Program-made: the position numbers and the translations under genes
The notes under the pieces: generated by a model
What the model saw: the letters and a program-made list of their open reading frames with translations, nothing else
Database searches by the model: none
What the model was told of the DNA's origin: nothing
Assembly: GCA_028355575.1 (NCBI GenBank)
Contig: JAOMSY010000002.1
Span: 1-64,000 of the forward strand
Reading direction: 5' to 3'
Length of the DNA: 64,000 nucleotides
DNA from: Francisellaceae bacterium
Lineage (GTDB): Bacteria; Pseudomonadota; Gammaproteobacteria; Francisellales; Francisellaceae
In this document: positions 1 to 10,134 of the stretch, piece by piece
Position numbering within the stretch: the first letter of the stretch is position 1
How the letters are laid out: each line of letters starts with the position of its first letter

Positions 1-3000
1 TCTCATTATGATACAAATGATGTTCCTGCAAGTGATTACGAGAGTGTCATGGAATCATTTAACCCTATCATGCAAGCTCAAAGTGATATTAATCAAACCA
101 GTACTGATATTGGCTTAAATAATTTTACTAAAACTTATGGGCATCCTGAAATTGTCCAATTAGATCAATTCAATAGCGATCATGTTGATGCTTCTAGCTT
201 AACAACAGCTGACCCGCAATATATTAATTTGCATTTATACTCCCCACAGGGTGGATACGGTCACAAAGAACAAAAAATTGATCTTGGCATCAGTAATCAA
301 GGCTCATTAAGTTATTTGGCTTATCAAGTGACAAACAGCACAGGTGATTCAACACATTGGGCCAGTTATAATAAAGTTATTGCATTAAATGGTGATGCGC
401 ATAATACCTATGATAAAAACACCAACAAAGTCCTAAACCGTAAAATGGTTGTTGCTGCATTTGTTTATAACCAGGAAACCCAAGGAGAGCCTACTTTCAA
501 AAGTTGGGGTGCTGATTGTCAGACTAATTATGCATCTGGAACGGCTATTTTGCATGCGCCAAACCAGATTAAACTATTTTATCAATCAGGTGGGGCGGTT
601 CCTGCTACTGCAGGCAATGGCATTACCTCTGCTGATGATTTAGGTGACTGGGAGTCAATTGATGTCGGATCATTACTTTCAAATAGTCCGTCATATGTGG
701 CTTTAGTTGATCAATATCCAGAATTATTTAGAGGTGACTCACTTAATTTGAGTAAACATATTCCAAGAGATATTGCGAATCAATTTACAATTAAAAGTAT
801 TAACTCAATTAACTATTGCCCTCAATTAAATAAAATAAATGCCTTTGCGCCTACTATCGGCGATGCATGCAGAATTATCCATGGTACAGGCACTATTGGC
901 GGTATTGCAGACTTTGGTTTTATTATCCATTGGGATAAAAATAATGATATGCCACAAGTGTATTTCTATGGATTTAATTACATGCTTAAAAATAATGCTG
1001 TTCAGGCTTTAGATATATATTGTGGTTTGCTGTTACCATATATTGATTGGACGGATCCAACCGATTGCCCAGAACTTTATTCCATTATAAGAAGCGGTGC
1101 CTTTAACCATACTATGGACGCACTGACTTGTTACCATAACCCCAATTATAATAACGCAACTTCAATAATTGTTGGTTGTAATTTTGGAACAGGTGCTTCG
1201 TGTGGTGAAAGTAATGATGTAACAATTGATAACGAAAGCATTGCGACAAGGCTTATTGACCTTGATGGCGACTACAAAAATCAAAATGACTGTTTTATGG
1301 AATTTTGGAACTGCGATAGTCAGGCACCTCAATTCACTGTAACTTCAGATGGTAGTAATAACTTAGTCGTTAGGCCTACAGAATCTACCATACCAGCATG
1401 GACAGGTTTACAAAAGGTTGATGAATTATTAAAGAAAATAAACGCTATTTATAATAATAGCGGCAAAACAATTAGTTTTGATGATATTCGAATCGCCTTT
1501 GAAAATAAACAATTCAAATTTACTGCTCTAGCGCCAACAAACGGAACAGTAGATTACCTTGAAACTCAAATGGTGATGGCAATTGACCAAGGAATATTCC
1601 AATTTAATGCCGTATTCAATATTTCGCCAGCTGAAAAAGGAAATTATCATGCATTAAATTTAGATATGATCGGTTTTAATGACCCAACATTACTGAATAC
1701 TAATAGTCTAGGGTTATCTTATATTACAGATAATTCTGACCCTGTTAATCCTAAGTGGGCAGACCCAATATCATTTAATGACCCACAAGTATCAATGTTT
1801 ACCATTGGTGTAAATCATCAAGGTAAAGTAAATATTTATACTTCTGTGCAGTGGGCTAATGGAAATGATCAACCAATCAACCGTTTATATTCATTTGCCC
1901 AAGATCCGGGTAGTGATACAGGCCAAATGCTAAATTATGTTTTAGTAGATGGAAATATTAAATTGCTGTATCAAGGCTATACGGTTTTAGATCAAGGGAT
2001 GAGAGTCCTTTCTTGGGATAATTATTTTCATGATCAAGAAGTTGTATATGTAAGGGCAAATAAAAAATCTGCTCAACGCAAAGCTGCATTTCAATCGGTT
2101 AGAAAATTGAATGGCTTAAACGATGGTACTAATGACACTGAGTACGTGTATGCATCCAAAGATTATATCGCAAAAAAATGGCATGTTATACCAACAAAAA
2201 TACAAGCGAGTCAGGATGATCAAGAAGTTTGGTTAACAAGTAGTGTGCAATCAAAAGCACATCATATTGAATTGTTTGCAGTAAATAGTAATGGTCAAAT
2301 TGTATCAATTGATAATGATAACCAATATGTTGAGGTAAGGTTTGACACGCCAGTTACGATTGTAAATAACTCTAACCCGCGCCAGCCAGAGAATATTGTG
2401 GCTACGCGGTTAAATTCTTATTTTATTAAACCAGTGAATAATAAAGTATATTTGAATGTATTTATGGATGATGCGGATACACCGCATGGTTTGACAATGT
2501 ATTACCGTCTTGTAGATAAATCACAATTTAACGCTGATCCTGACAGTGGTGGTACTTGGAGTTACAACAGTAGTACTTCACAAACCCAGAGTTGGTACTG
2601 TTGTAATATTTCATATCAAGGTCATGCTCGCATGAGTAATGGCTATTCTTCTAACCAGAATTATTTTGATAATACAAACTGCCCAATTGATTCAGCGAAT
2701 GATCCTGACTCAATAGCAAATACTCCAAACGCGCCTAGTAATTTTTCTAGCTGTAAGTCTTATGATGATGTTATAAAAAATAATATAAAGCAGGGTGCAT
2801 CGAGTTCTTCTGATGATATTAAAAATTCTATGACGAATGGCTACGATAAAGCTTCAACTGAAGGCAAACCAACTAATAATGCAAGCCAAATAACCATGTT
2901 AGGTGCTAGTGTAGATAATAAAAATCCTTTAAATGGCTTATTATCGATAAATGGACAACAACCAACTGTTACTGCTTATAGTAATGGTGCGTTAGGAAGT

Positions 3001-4710
3001 ATATGGAGTGATATAGGTCACGCAATATCTGACGCTTGGAATGCTATTAAACATGAAATTGAAGAAACAATTAAGTGTATTGAAAAGGATATATCAAATA
3101 TTGCTGACCAATTAGGGAACTTAATAAAAGATATAGCCACAGGTAATTGGGATCAAATTTTTGCAGATATAGGTGCTTGTCTCATGTCTATTGCCGTATT
3201 GGTAGTAGATTGTGTTAGCTTGGTTATTGATGTTATAACTATAGTCGCTTTGGCGGTTATTACATTCCTGTTAGATTTACTTGGTAACCCAGGCCAAGCA
3301 GTTATTGATAACTTACTTAAGCCAGCTGATATAACAAATAAGGATTCATATATAAGCTCGAACGTTATCACTCCAAACTTGGCAAAACTCGATTTCAGTG
3401 CTATTGATACAGCGATGTCTGATATTGGGTCAACCCTGAGTAAGGGATATCATGACCTTGTTGATAGTTCTAGCGCGGCTTCAAATTTGAAACTAAATAA
3501 ACGTCTAAAAAATAGGTTGAAGTCTAATATATTAGGACAATCAGTTTCTGGGCTTGGTGGATCATCTCAAACTGACTTGAATAACTATTATGACAAATCT
3601 GTAAAGATTAATTATGTGCATAACGAGTTATCTAAAAACATTCCACCAGATCAGCAATCTATGGTACAGCAAGCAAAATCATTCCAAGATACTGCGCTAC
3701 TAAAATCATCCTCAGATTACTTTAATAGTCTAGGGACTTCATTCCAAAATAAGAATGGTAGTAAATTTACTAATGGTTTTGGTGGTACTGATAACTCTAG
3801 CAGCTTTAGCGTTACAAGCACATTAGCACCAGCTATTGGAGACCTTGATTTTAGTGACTTAAAAATTAGTGATTTTGTGAGCAATGGTATTGGATTTATT
3901 CAAAATACCGTTGATGGTGGTCTAACCAACTTACTACAGCTTGATCTAAAATCTGTGCTACCAGGTGGTTTAATACAATCAATTGTTCCAAGCGGGCTTC
4001 AAACAATTACGCTTGAAAAAATAATGGCGGTAGAGATATCGTTGCAGATTTACGTTATGGTAACCTTTGCATTCTGTACTAATATTTGTGACGACCCTAT
4101 TAAATTTATCTCAAGTATTGAAGACCTTAAACCATTCTCATCAAGTGTATCGTTAACAATGGATAATGATACTTTGAAATGGCTGAATATCATTTCGCAA
4201 ATATTTGGATTTTTGAGTGGTGCTTGGGGTATATTATTTGGATTTAGCGGTATAGCAGATATTGTAAAACCTGGTGAGCCATTATTTAATATACTACTTT
4301 CACAGATGTTGTTTTTCTTGTTGATGCAATTTGTAATGACATTTGTCATTATGGCTGGTACTGGAGCAAGTGCTGTTAATTTGCTATGCCTGTCTTTAAC
4401 GATTGCTTCTACTTTAGCAAGCTTAATATGCTTGATGGCAGATGTATGTTTTGGCGGAACAATTATTGCATCAGTCTGCGGTTTTGTTGCAAGTGGTATT
4501 GGAATGATTAGCGGTGCTGTTTTATATAGTCAATCTGATTCAAATACTAAAATTTGTGGGTTAGCAATTATGGCTGGTTGTGTTAATGGTATGCTAAGTA
4601 CTCTTAATATATTAATACAAGGGAACGAATATGTTGCAGGGATCAGTATTTTATTATCCTTAGTAGTCGCTTTTGCTGATGGTGTTTTGATAAATGGGGA
4701 GCTCTCTTAG
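1..4710 (+). CDS. Partial giant secreted/membrane-associated protein of unknown function (5' end outside window); polar N-terminal part, hydrophobic multi-TM C-terminal part
   Basis: ORF listed from 49, but the frame is open back to base 1 (SHYDTNDVPASDYESV-MESF...), so the true start is probably upstream. C-terminus has several long hydrophobic segments (SIAVLVVDCVSLVIDVITIVALAVITFLLDLLG etc.). Confidence 0.85.
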   Translation, partial: SHYDTNDVPASDYESVMESFNPIMQAQSDINQTSTDIGLNNFTKTYGHPEIVQLDQFNSDHVDASSLTTADPQYINLHLYSPQGGYGHKEQKIDLGISNQGSLSYLAYQVTNSTGDSTHWASYNKVIALNGDAHNTYDKNTNKVLNRKMVVAAFVYNQETQGEPTFKSWGADCQTNYASGTAILHAPNQIKLFYQSGGAVPATAGNGITSADDLGDWESIDVGSLLSNSPSYVALVDQYPELFRGDSLNLSKHIPRDIANQFTIKSINSINYCPQLNKINAFAPTIGDACRIIHGTGTIGGIADFGFIIHWDKNNDMPQVYFYGFNYMLKNNAVQALDIYCGLLLPYIDWTDPTDCPELYSIIRSGAFNHTMDALTCYHNPNYNNATSIIVGCNFGTGASCGESNDVTIDNESIATRLIDLDGDYKNQNDCFMEFWNCDSQAPQFTVTSDGSNNLVVRPTESTIPAWTGLQKVDELLKKINAIYNNSGKTISFDDIRIAFENKQFKFTALAPTNGTVDYLETQMVMAIDQGIFQFNAVFNISPAEKGNYHALNLDMIGFNDPTLLNTNSLGLSYITDNSDPVNPKWADPISFNDPQVSMFTIGVNHQGKVNIYTSVQWANGNDQPINRLYSFAQDPGSDTGQMLNYVLVDGNIKLLYQGYTVLDQGMRVLSWDNYFHDQEVVYVRANKKSAQRKAAFQSVRKLNGLNDGTNDTEYVYASKDYIAKKWHVIPTKIQASQDDQEVWLTSSVQSKAHHIELFAVNSNGQIVSIDNDNQYVEVRFDTPVTIVNNSNPRQPENIVATRLNSYFIKPVNNKVYLNVFMDDADTPHGLTMYYRLVDKSQFNADPDSGGTWSYNSSTSQTQSWYCCNISYQGHARMSNGYSSNQNYFDNTNCPIDSANDPDSIANTPNAPSNFSSCKSYDDVIKNNIKQGASSSSDDIKNSMTNGYDKASTEGKPTNNASQITMLGASVDNKNPLNGLLSINGQQPTVTAYSNGALGSIWSDIGHAISDAWNAIKHEIEETIKCIEKDISNIADQLGNLIKDIATGNWDQIFADIGACLMSIAVLVVDCVSLVIDVITIVALAVITFLLDLLGNPGQAVIDNLLKPADITNKDSYISSNVITPNLAKLDFSAIDTAMSDIGSTLSKGYHDLVDSSSAASNLKLNKRLKNRLKSNILGQSVSGLGGSSQTDLNNYYDKSVKINYVHNELSKNIPPDQQSMVQQAKSFQDTALLKSSSDYFNSLGTSFQNKNGSKFTNGFGGTDNSSSFSVTSTLAPAIGDLDFSDLKISDFVSNGIGFIQNTVDGGLTNLLQLDLKSVLPGGLIQSIVPSGLQTITLEKIMAVEISLQIYVMVTFAFCTNICDDPIKFISSIEDLKPFSSSVSLTMDNDTLKWLNIISQIFGFLSGAWGILFGFSGIADIVKPGEPLFNILLSQMLFFLLMQFVMTFVIMAGTGASAVNLLCLSLTIASTLASLICLMADVCFGGTIIASVCGFVASGIGMISGAVLYSQSDSNTKICGLAIMAGCVNGMLSTLNILIQGNEYVAGISILLSLVVAFADGVLINGELS

Positions 4711-4723
4711 CAATTTATAGTAG

Positions 4724-4750
4724 CCTAGATTCCCGCCTGAGCGGGAATGA
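4724..4750. repeat. Dispersed palindromic repeat (CCTAGATTCCCGC-CTGA-GCGGGAATGA), possibly acting as 3' end/terminator of the upstream gene
   Basis: Perfect 8-bp stem ATTCCCGC/GCGGGAAT with loop CTGA, 14 nt after the stop of the 1553-aa ORF; matches the TAGATTCCCGCnnGCGGGAATGA type known as dispersed palindromes in many proteobacteria. Confidence 0.7.
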
Positions 4751-4817
4751 TGTACGTCGTGATTCAAGTGCGATTGGCCTGTCAAATACCTTACTTGAAA
4801 ATTAAAAATAACTACAG

Positions 4818-5774
4818 CTAGTCAACAGCTTTGCCTGGAGACGCTGTTTCAATGCTCTTTATAAATTGATTTACTTTTTTCTCATTAATTGAACCTAAAA
4901 GGCCATATTTCTTATTATCAAGTGGCCCTGCAGGGTTATCATTAAAGAATGCTTGGTTAGCAGTAAAGTTATAAATATTATAATTCTGGGTAGGGATGGT
5001 TAGTTTAATATATAGTTTTGGTGCGCCTACTTTGGGAGTAACAGTGAAGTATTGTGCTACTGTCACTTCACGGTCAATACTGTCAAACTCACCATGGTAA
5101 TGGCTCGAAAGTAGCCTAGTTATATCACCTAATTGAACTTGTTTAGGCATGGTTTTAAACCAGTCATTTAGTGTTTCGCTACGTAACTTAACATCTTTTG
5201 TAATGACTAAATTTTGATTATTTACGTTACCGACATGGTAATAATTAGTATTCCAAACATAGCCATTATTTTTAATAACTTCACCATATTTGTGATCATA
5301 ACCAGCTTCAAAGTTTGCAACTTGATTATGGTCGCTTATTACATAAAGTGCTGGATCATCTTCACCAAATATATCTTGAGCATGCGCTTTTATGTCTTTA
5401 ATGGTGGCATAATTTTCAAGAATATTTCTAACCGTTCTGGTTTCAATTTCATCAACACTACCGTGCTTAGGGTAGTGGCTTGCAGGGTCATTGACTAAAA
5501 TGGTTAACCCTTTTTCATTCGTACCACCAGCAATATATGGATAAGTTGATTCTTGGTTATCAGAACCATAGGTCAAAGCCACATAGGCATATTTATTATT
5601 TGGTTTAAATATGGCGAGTCTTTCATAACCATTAATTGGCGCATCTCTATTTTTAGCAAGAATCGTACCACTACCTTTAACACTATCACCTGCAAAACCA
5701 ACTGAGGTGCAAGCCCATGAATACGTTGTAATGAATAGTAATAAACTCGCCAAGACTAAAAGAATATTTTTCAT
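4818..5774 (-). CDS. Secreted linear amide C-N hydrolase (choloylglycine hydrolase/penicillin acylase, Ntn hydrolase type)
   Basis: Signal peptide MKNILLVLASLLLFITTYSWA followed directly by CTSVGF...GTILAKNRD, the N-terminal nucleophile Cys and KNRD pattern of the family. Confidence 0.8.
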   Translation of the reverse strand: MKNILLVLASLLLFITTYSWACTSVGFAGDSVKGSGTILAKNRDAPINGYERLAIFKPNNKYAYVALTYGSDNQESTYPYIAGGTNEKGLTILVNDPASHYPKHGSVDEIETRTVRNILENYATIKDIKAHAQDIFGEDDPALYVISDHNQVANFEAGYDHKYGEVIKNNGYVWNTNYYHVGNVNNQNLVITKDVKLRSETLNDWFKTMPKQVQLGDITRLLSSHYHGEFDSIDREVTVAQYFTVTPKVGAPKLYIKLTIPTQNYNIYNFTANQAFFNDNPAGPLDNKKYGLLGSINEKKVNQFIKSIETASPGKAVD

Positions 5775-5966
5775 AGATTGTTATCTTAATTTATGCCACA
5801 GGTATTAAAAAGTATATCAATAATTTTTGCTGGCTAGAAACTTATAAGGTCATTCAGATCATAGAAAACACTATCTGTCAACCATCCAGGCGGAAGGTAT
5901 AAATAAAAATCAATAAGCCCATAATATGTTTGATTCAATTAAGTACATAAATAAACGGAGAGTAAA

Positions 5967-7316
5967 ATGAAAGATAATATGAAAGAAGCAATTGATCGTT
6001 CAAAAGCAAAAATAATTGGCTATAAAGGAGACGTCCTTTTTTTTACTGGAAATCCAGCTTTTGATGAAAACGCATATAAATTCTATAATGATGGTGTTTT
6101 ATTTGTACAAAATGGCAAAGTTCTAGACGTAGGTTACTACCTCGTTCTTAAGAGTAAATATCCAAATGCTGAAATTGTAGATTATACAGGTAAATTAATT
6201 ACTCCAGGTTTTATTGATAGTCATGTTCATTATGGGCAAATGGAAATGGTTGCAGCGTATGGTGAGCAACTAGTTCAGTGGTTACAAAAATATACAATCC
6301 CAACTGAAAGAAAGTTAGAAGATAATGATTATGCAGAATTAATTGCAAATATATACTTGGATGACTTAATCAGAAACGGTACAACGACGGCATCAGTATT
6401 CGCTACAATTGCATCTGGTTCAAGTGATGAACTTTTCAAAGCATCATTAAAAAGAAACATGCGGATGATTGCTGGTAGTGCTTTCATGGATGAGAATGCG
6501 CCAGACTATGCTCGACTGCCAGCAGTTCAAGTTTATGATTTCAATTCAGACTTAATTAAAAAGTGGGATAACAATGGCCGATTAAATTATTCTGTAACAC
6601 CACGGTCTGCGTATTTACTAAGTGAAGCGGAAATGGAAGCATCTTCTGCTGTAGTTAAAGCATTCCCAGGAATACGTATACAAACACATTTAGCTGAAAA
6701 TAAAGAGTCAGGCGATATGGTTCAAAGAATGTTCCCAGGCGTAAAAGACTATACTAGTGTTTTAGATAAATATAATTTATTAACAGATAAAACCACACTT
6801 GGACATTGCATTTGGTTAAGTGATGAAGAGTTTCAGTTAATTGAAGCAAGAGGATCAACATGTGCATTTTTACCAACATCAAATCTCTTTCTTGGTAGTG
6901 GGCTATTCAATTTGCAAAAGGCGAATAAACATGGCGCAACTGTTGGTTTAGGAACTGACTATGCTGCAGGAACATCGTTGTCAATGTTAAAGACAATGGG
7001 TGAGGCATATAAGGTAACACAGCTTAGAAAGGCTTTTGTAGATGATCCAAGTACAATTGAAGTATTAAGCCCGCTTGAGAATTTTTATCTGGCAACATTA
7101 GGTGCAGCAAAGGCTTTATCTATTGACGAATATGTTGGTAGTTTTAAAGTTGGAATGGAAGCAGACTTTATTGTGTTAAATCCGAAGGCAACGCCTGCGA
7201 TGGAAATTAGATCAAAACAAAACCATTCTATTACTGATGAGTTATTTGCGTTTCAAATTATGGGCGCAGACAGGGCTGTACAACATACATATATTATGGG
7301 TAAAAAAATGAAATAA
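5967..7316 (+). CDS. guaD: Guanine deaminase / amidohydrolase family protein
   Basis: TPGFIDSHVHYGQMEMVAAYGEQLVQWLQKYTIPTE, QTHLAEN, GHCIWLSDEE, GLGTDYAAGTSLSML motifs; SD-like GGAG upstream. Confidence 0.88.
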   Translation: MKDNMKEAIDRSKAKIIGYKGDVLFFTGNPAFDENAYKFYNDGVLFVQNGKVLDVGYYLVLKSKYPNAEIVDYTGKLITPGFIDSHVHYGQMEMVAAYGEQLVQWLQKYTIPTERKLEDNDYAELIANIYLDDLIRNGTTTASVFATIASGSSDELFKASLKRNMRMIAGSAFMDENAPDYARLPAVQVYDFNSDLIKKWDNNGRLNYSVTPRSAYLLSEAEMEASSAVVKAFPGIRIQTHLAENKESGDMVQRMFPGVKDYTSVLDKYNLLTDKTTLGHCIWLSDEEFQLIEARGSTCAFLPTSNLFLGSGLFNLQKANKHGATVGLGTDYAAGTSLSMLKTMGEAYKVTQLRKAFVDDPSTIEVLSPLENFYLATLGAAKALSIDEYVGSFKVGMEADFIVLNPKATPAMEIRSKQNHSITDELFAFQIMGADRAVQHTYIMGKKMK

Positions 7317-7380
7317 AATTTATTTCAAAATATTTACTTTCAAAAACAAAAATTAATCTAAAATTTTAAGGAAAAATAAA

Positions 7381-8670
7381 ATGAAATCTTTAGGCTATAT
7401 AAGGTGGCTATGTACTGAGTTCTTTTTTACAGTCAGTATATTTTCTGCCATATTATTTGGAACGTATGCAGCTCAAGTGCAAAGCAATAATACGCTTAGC
7501 ACTTCTCAGTTAACCTTACTGTCCGGTATCTTTTTTAGTGTGTTTGCTTTTTCGCAATTAATCTCAGGTTTTTTAATTAATAAAATATCAACCAAAGTGC
7601 TTTTAGGTGTATCGGGTCTACTAGCAGGAATAAGTGCGCTAATTTTTGCTTATGCTACAAGTTTTCCTCTATTAATTGTGTCTCGCTTAATGATGGGGCT
7701 TGGCTTGGGTTGCTCCTTTGTGGGTGTTTTGTATATTATTCAATTGGGGTTTAAAGAGTCACAGTTTGCATTTTTCTCATCACTCAGCCAAAGTATTTCA
7801 AATATTGCAGCTGGTGCACTGGCTGTATTTGGTGGCAGAGTATTAAGCACATTTTCTTATCACTCAGCATTTATGGTGCTAGGTATATTGCTGATTGTAT
7901 CTGCTGCTATGATGATGACTGCTTTACCTGGAAAGCCAATTCTTAATAAAAATGATCAAGATCAAATTGGGTTCTTCACATCATTAAAATTCATTTTTGC
8001 AAAGCGTAATTTTTGGCTAGCTACTACATACTTTTCAGGAATATTTGCCACTATTTTAACTTTCGCAGATCTATTTAATGTTAAATATCAGGTGGATGTG
8101 TTTAATATGCCTCAATATAAAGCAATAATGTTAAATGGTTTAATTCCTCTTGGTATCGCAATTGGTGGTGTAATAGCTGGCTTTTGTTCCTCTAAGTTAC
8201 AAAAAAATCAACTCGCTGCTTCATGTTTTACTGCATTACTTTCATTATCGTTATCAGTATTATTGTTAGTTGATTTCCCACATGGTGATCAATATTTGAT
8301 ATGCTTATTTTTCCATTTATTGTTTGGAATTGGTTGTGGCGGTGCTATGTTAGCGTTCCAAGAGATTCAATATACAATTAATAAGCCACAAATGAGACCT
8401 TTAGCAAACTCACTTGTATTAACAATAGCATATCTTTTTAGTGGGATGATTCTACAGCCTTTGGTTGGTTTTTTTATTGGTAACGTTAAATCAGAAAATT
8501 TTGATTATGCCGATGCTACTCAACAACAAATTGCCGCCCACGAGTCAACATTTCAAGCAGTATGGCATCAATTTGATAAAGGCTTATTTATTCTAGTTAT
8601 TATTGTAATCATAGGTTTTATTTGCAGCTTATTCTTCACTAAACCAAAAGCTATCGCAAAAAACTCCTAA
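7381..8670 (+). CDS. MFS transporter
   Basis: 12-TM-like hydrophobic protein with MFS fold pattern; directly downstream of guaD. Confidence 0.85.
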   Translation: MKSLGYIRWLCTEFFFTVSIFSAILFGTYAAQVQSNNTLSTSQLTLLSGIFFSVFAFSQLISGFLINKISTKVLLGVSGLLAGISALIFAYATSFPLLIVSRLMMGLGLGCSFVGVLYIIQLGFKESQFAFFSSLSQSISNIAAGALAVFGGRVLSTFSYHSAFMVLGILLIVSAAMMMTALPGKPILNKNDQDQIGFFTSLKFIFAKRNFWLATTYFSGIFATILTFADLFNVKYQVDVFNMPQYKAIMLNGLIPLGIAIGGVIAGFCSSKLQKNQLAASCFTALLSLSLSVLLLVDFPHGDQYLICLFFHLLFGIGCGGAMLAFQEIQYTINKPQMRPLANSLVLTIAYLFSGMILQPLVGFFIGNVKSENFDYADATQQQIAAHESTFQAVWHQFDKGLFILVIIVIIGFICSLFFTKPKAIAKNS

Positions 8671-8716
8671 TCAAGCCTCACTGTGTTTTCTATAACTATC
8701 TCCTATTGCATAATTT

Positions 8717-8771
8717 TCAACCAATGTCAATCCCCTTAAGGATGGATTACCATTTAATCAATATTGGTTGA
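8717..8771 (+). other. Inverted-repeat structure upstream of a small membrane-protein ORF
   Basis: TCAACCAAT (8717-8725)/ATTGGTTGA (8763-8771), inner AATCC/GGATT (8729-8733/8744-8748). Confidence 0.45.
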
Positions 8772-8803
8772 TAATACGTTTAGACCACAACGCAGGAGTA
8801 GAT

Positions 8804-8980
8804 ATGAAAAACATTAAACTAAAAATTATAAAAAACATAATTCTAATAACAGGTTCATCTTTAATATTTGTGATGAGTGTTGCTACATTAAATAATGACA
8901 TAAAACATCATACATCTGGCACTGAAATGATGAAAATGACTCAGTATAATCCGATGTCAACAATGGCAACTAAATTTTAA
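8804..8980 (+). CDS. Small single-TM protein (58 aa), unknown
   Basis: SD GGAG at 8795-8798 favours ATG at 8804 over the listed start 8768; N-terminal Lys-rich then TM segment. Confidence 0.6.
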   Translation: MKNIKLKIIKNIILITGSSLIFVMSVATLNNDIKHHTSGTEMMKMTQYNPMSTMATKF

Positions 8981-9036
8981 GTTTATCAATCAAAGCGGAA
9001 ATAAGACTTTAATTAATAAATCTCTAAGGAAAAAAT

Positions 9037-9207
9037 ATGTTATCAATCAATAAAATCATGTTTAAATCACTAGTATCATTAACTGTTGTAGTGAGCGTAT
9101 TATCAACAGCATACATTGGGTTAACTTGTAATAACATACACGACTCAGAGCTAACTTCTCAAAGCCCTCAACATAGCGCTATTGTTCTGCCAATTGGTAG
9201 AATATAG
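9037..9207 (+). CDS. Small single-TM protein (56 aa), unknown; below the ORF-track cutoff
   Basis: AAGGA SD before ATG; MLSINKIMFKSLVSLTVVVSVLSTAYIGLTCNNIHDSELTSQSPQHSAIVLPIGRI*. Confidence 0.55.
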   Translation: MLSINKIMFKSLVSLTVVVSVLSTAYIGLTCNNIHDSELTSQSPQHSAIVLPIGRI

Positions 9208-9236
9208 TTAAACTAAGTTCAAATCTTGCTAGCGCA

Positions 9237-9264
9237 TTGACTTAATACTTGGTAGGCGTAAAAT
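9237..9264 (+). promoter_or_regulatory. Sigma70-type promoter for moxR-vwa
   Basis: TTGACT (9237-9242), 16-bp spacer, TAAAAT (9259-9264). Confidence 0.5.
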
Positions 9265-9293
9265 TTTAGCCATGCAAATTAAACACTTTGTTT

Positions 9294-10130
9294 ATGAAAT
9301 TTACAAATACTCAAAATTATATTGCCAGTCACGACCTTAAGCTTGCTGTAAATGCAGCGATCCAATTAGAAAAACCATTACTAATTAAAGGTGAACCGGG
9401 TACAGGTAAAACAATGCTTGCGCAAGAAGTAGCTGAATCACTTAATTTGCCTTTTATACAATGGCATGTTAAATCGACAACAAAAGCACAGCAGGGCTTA
9501 TATGAGTATGATGCAGTTTCTCGATTACGTGATTCACAGCTCGGAGACGAGAAAGTAAAAGATATTTCTAACTATATTGTTAAGGGTAAGCTTTGGGAAG
9601 CATTTGAAAGTGAAACACCGGTCGTTTTATTGATTGATGAAATTGATAAGGCGGATATTGAGTTTCCAAATGATTTGTTGCTTGAGCTCGATAAGATGGA
9701 ATTCTATGTATATGAGACAAAGCAAGTTATAAAAGCGAAGCATCGACCAATCATTATTATCACCAGTAATAATGAAAAGGAACTGCCTGACCCATTTTTA
9801 AGAAGATGTTTTTTTCATTACATTCAATTTCCTGACGCTGAAACATTAAAACAAATTGTGGATGTTCATTACCCTGATATAAAAGAAAATCTAACTAACC
9901 AGGCAATCAATTATTTTTATCATATTCGTGATCTAAATGATTTAAAGAAAAAACCCTCCACATCAGAACTTTTAGATTGGTTGAAGTTGTTAATGCTTGA
10001 AGATGTTGATCATAAATCGCTTAAACAAAATCAGGCATCTAATGAATTACCACCCATGCATGGTGCGTTATTGAAGAATGAACAAGATGTTCATATCTTT
10101 GAGCGTTTAATGTCTATGCTAAGGCGTTAA
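9294..10130 (+). CDS. MoxR-type AAA+ ATPase
   Basis: Walker A GEPGTGKT, Walker B VVLLIDEIDKAD, ITSNNEKELPDPFLRRC; ATG at 9294 (listed ORF begins at a TTG). Confidence 0.9.
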   Translation: MKFTNTQNYIASHDLKLAVNAAIQLEKPLLIKGEPGTGKTMLAQEVAESLNLPFIQWHVKSTTKAQQGLYEYDAVSRLRDSQLGDEKVKDISNYIVKGKLWEAFESETPVVLLIDEIDKADIEFPNDLLLELDKMEFYVYETKQVIKAKHRPIIIITSNNEKELPDPFLRRCFFHYIQFPDAETLKQIVDVHYPDIKENLTNQAINYFYHIRDLNDLKKKPSTSELLDWLKLLMLEDVDHKSLKQNQASNELPPMHGALLKNEQDVHIFERLMSMLRR

Positions 10131-10134
10131 TAAT

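Noticed and set aside
449-643. 64-aa overlapping + ORF
   Set aside because: Out-of-frame ORF inside a well-supported CDS, no SD or family signal.
3153-4349. Minus-strand ORFs 3153-3371 and 4050-4349
   Set aside because: Antisense to the hydrophobic coding region of the giant protein; composition typical of shadow ORFs.
5214-5498. 94-aa + ORF antisense to the amide hydrolase
   Set aside because: Shadow ORF opposite a strongly supported enzyme gene.
9205-9260. GTTCAAATC-like stretch considered as a tRNA T-arm
   Set aside because: No cloverleaf could be built; explained better as promoter region of moxR.
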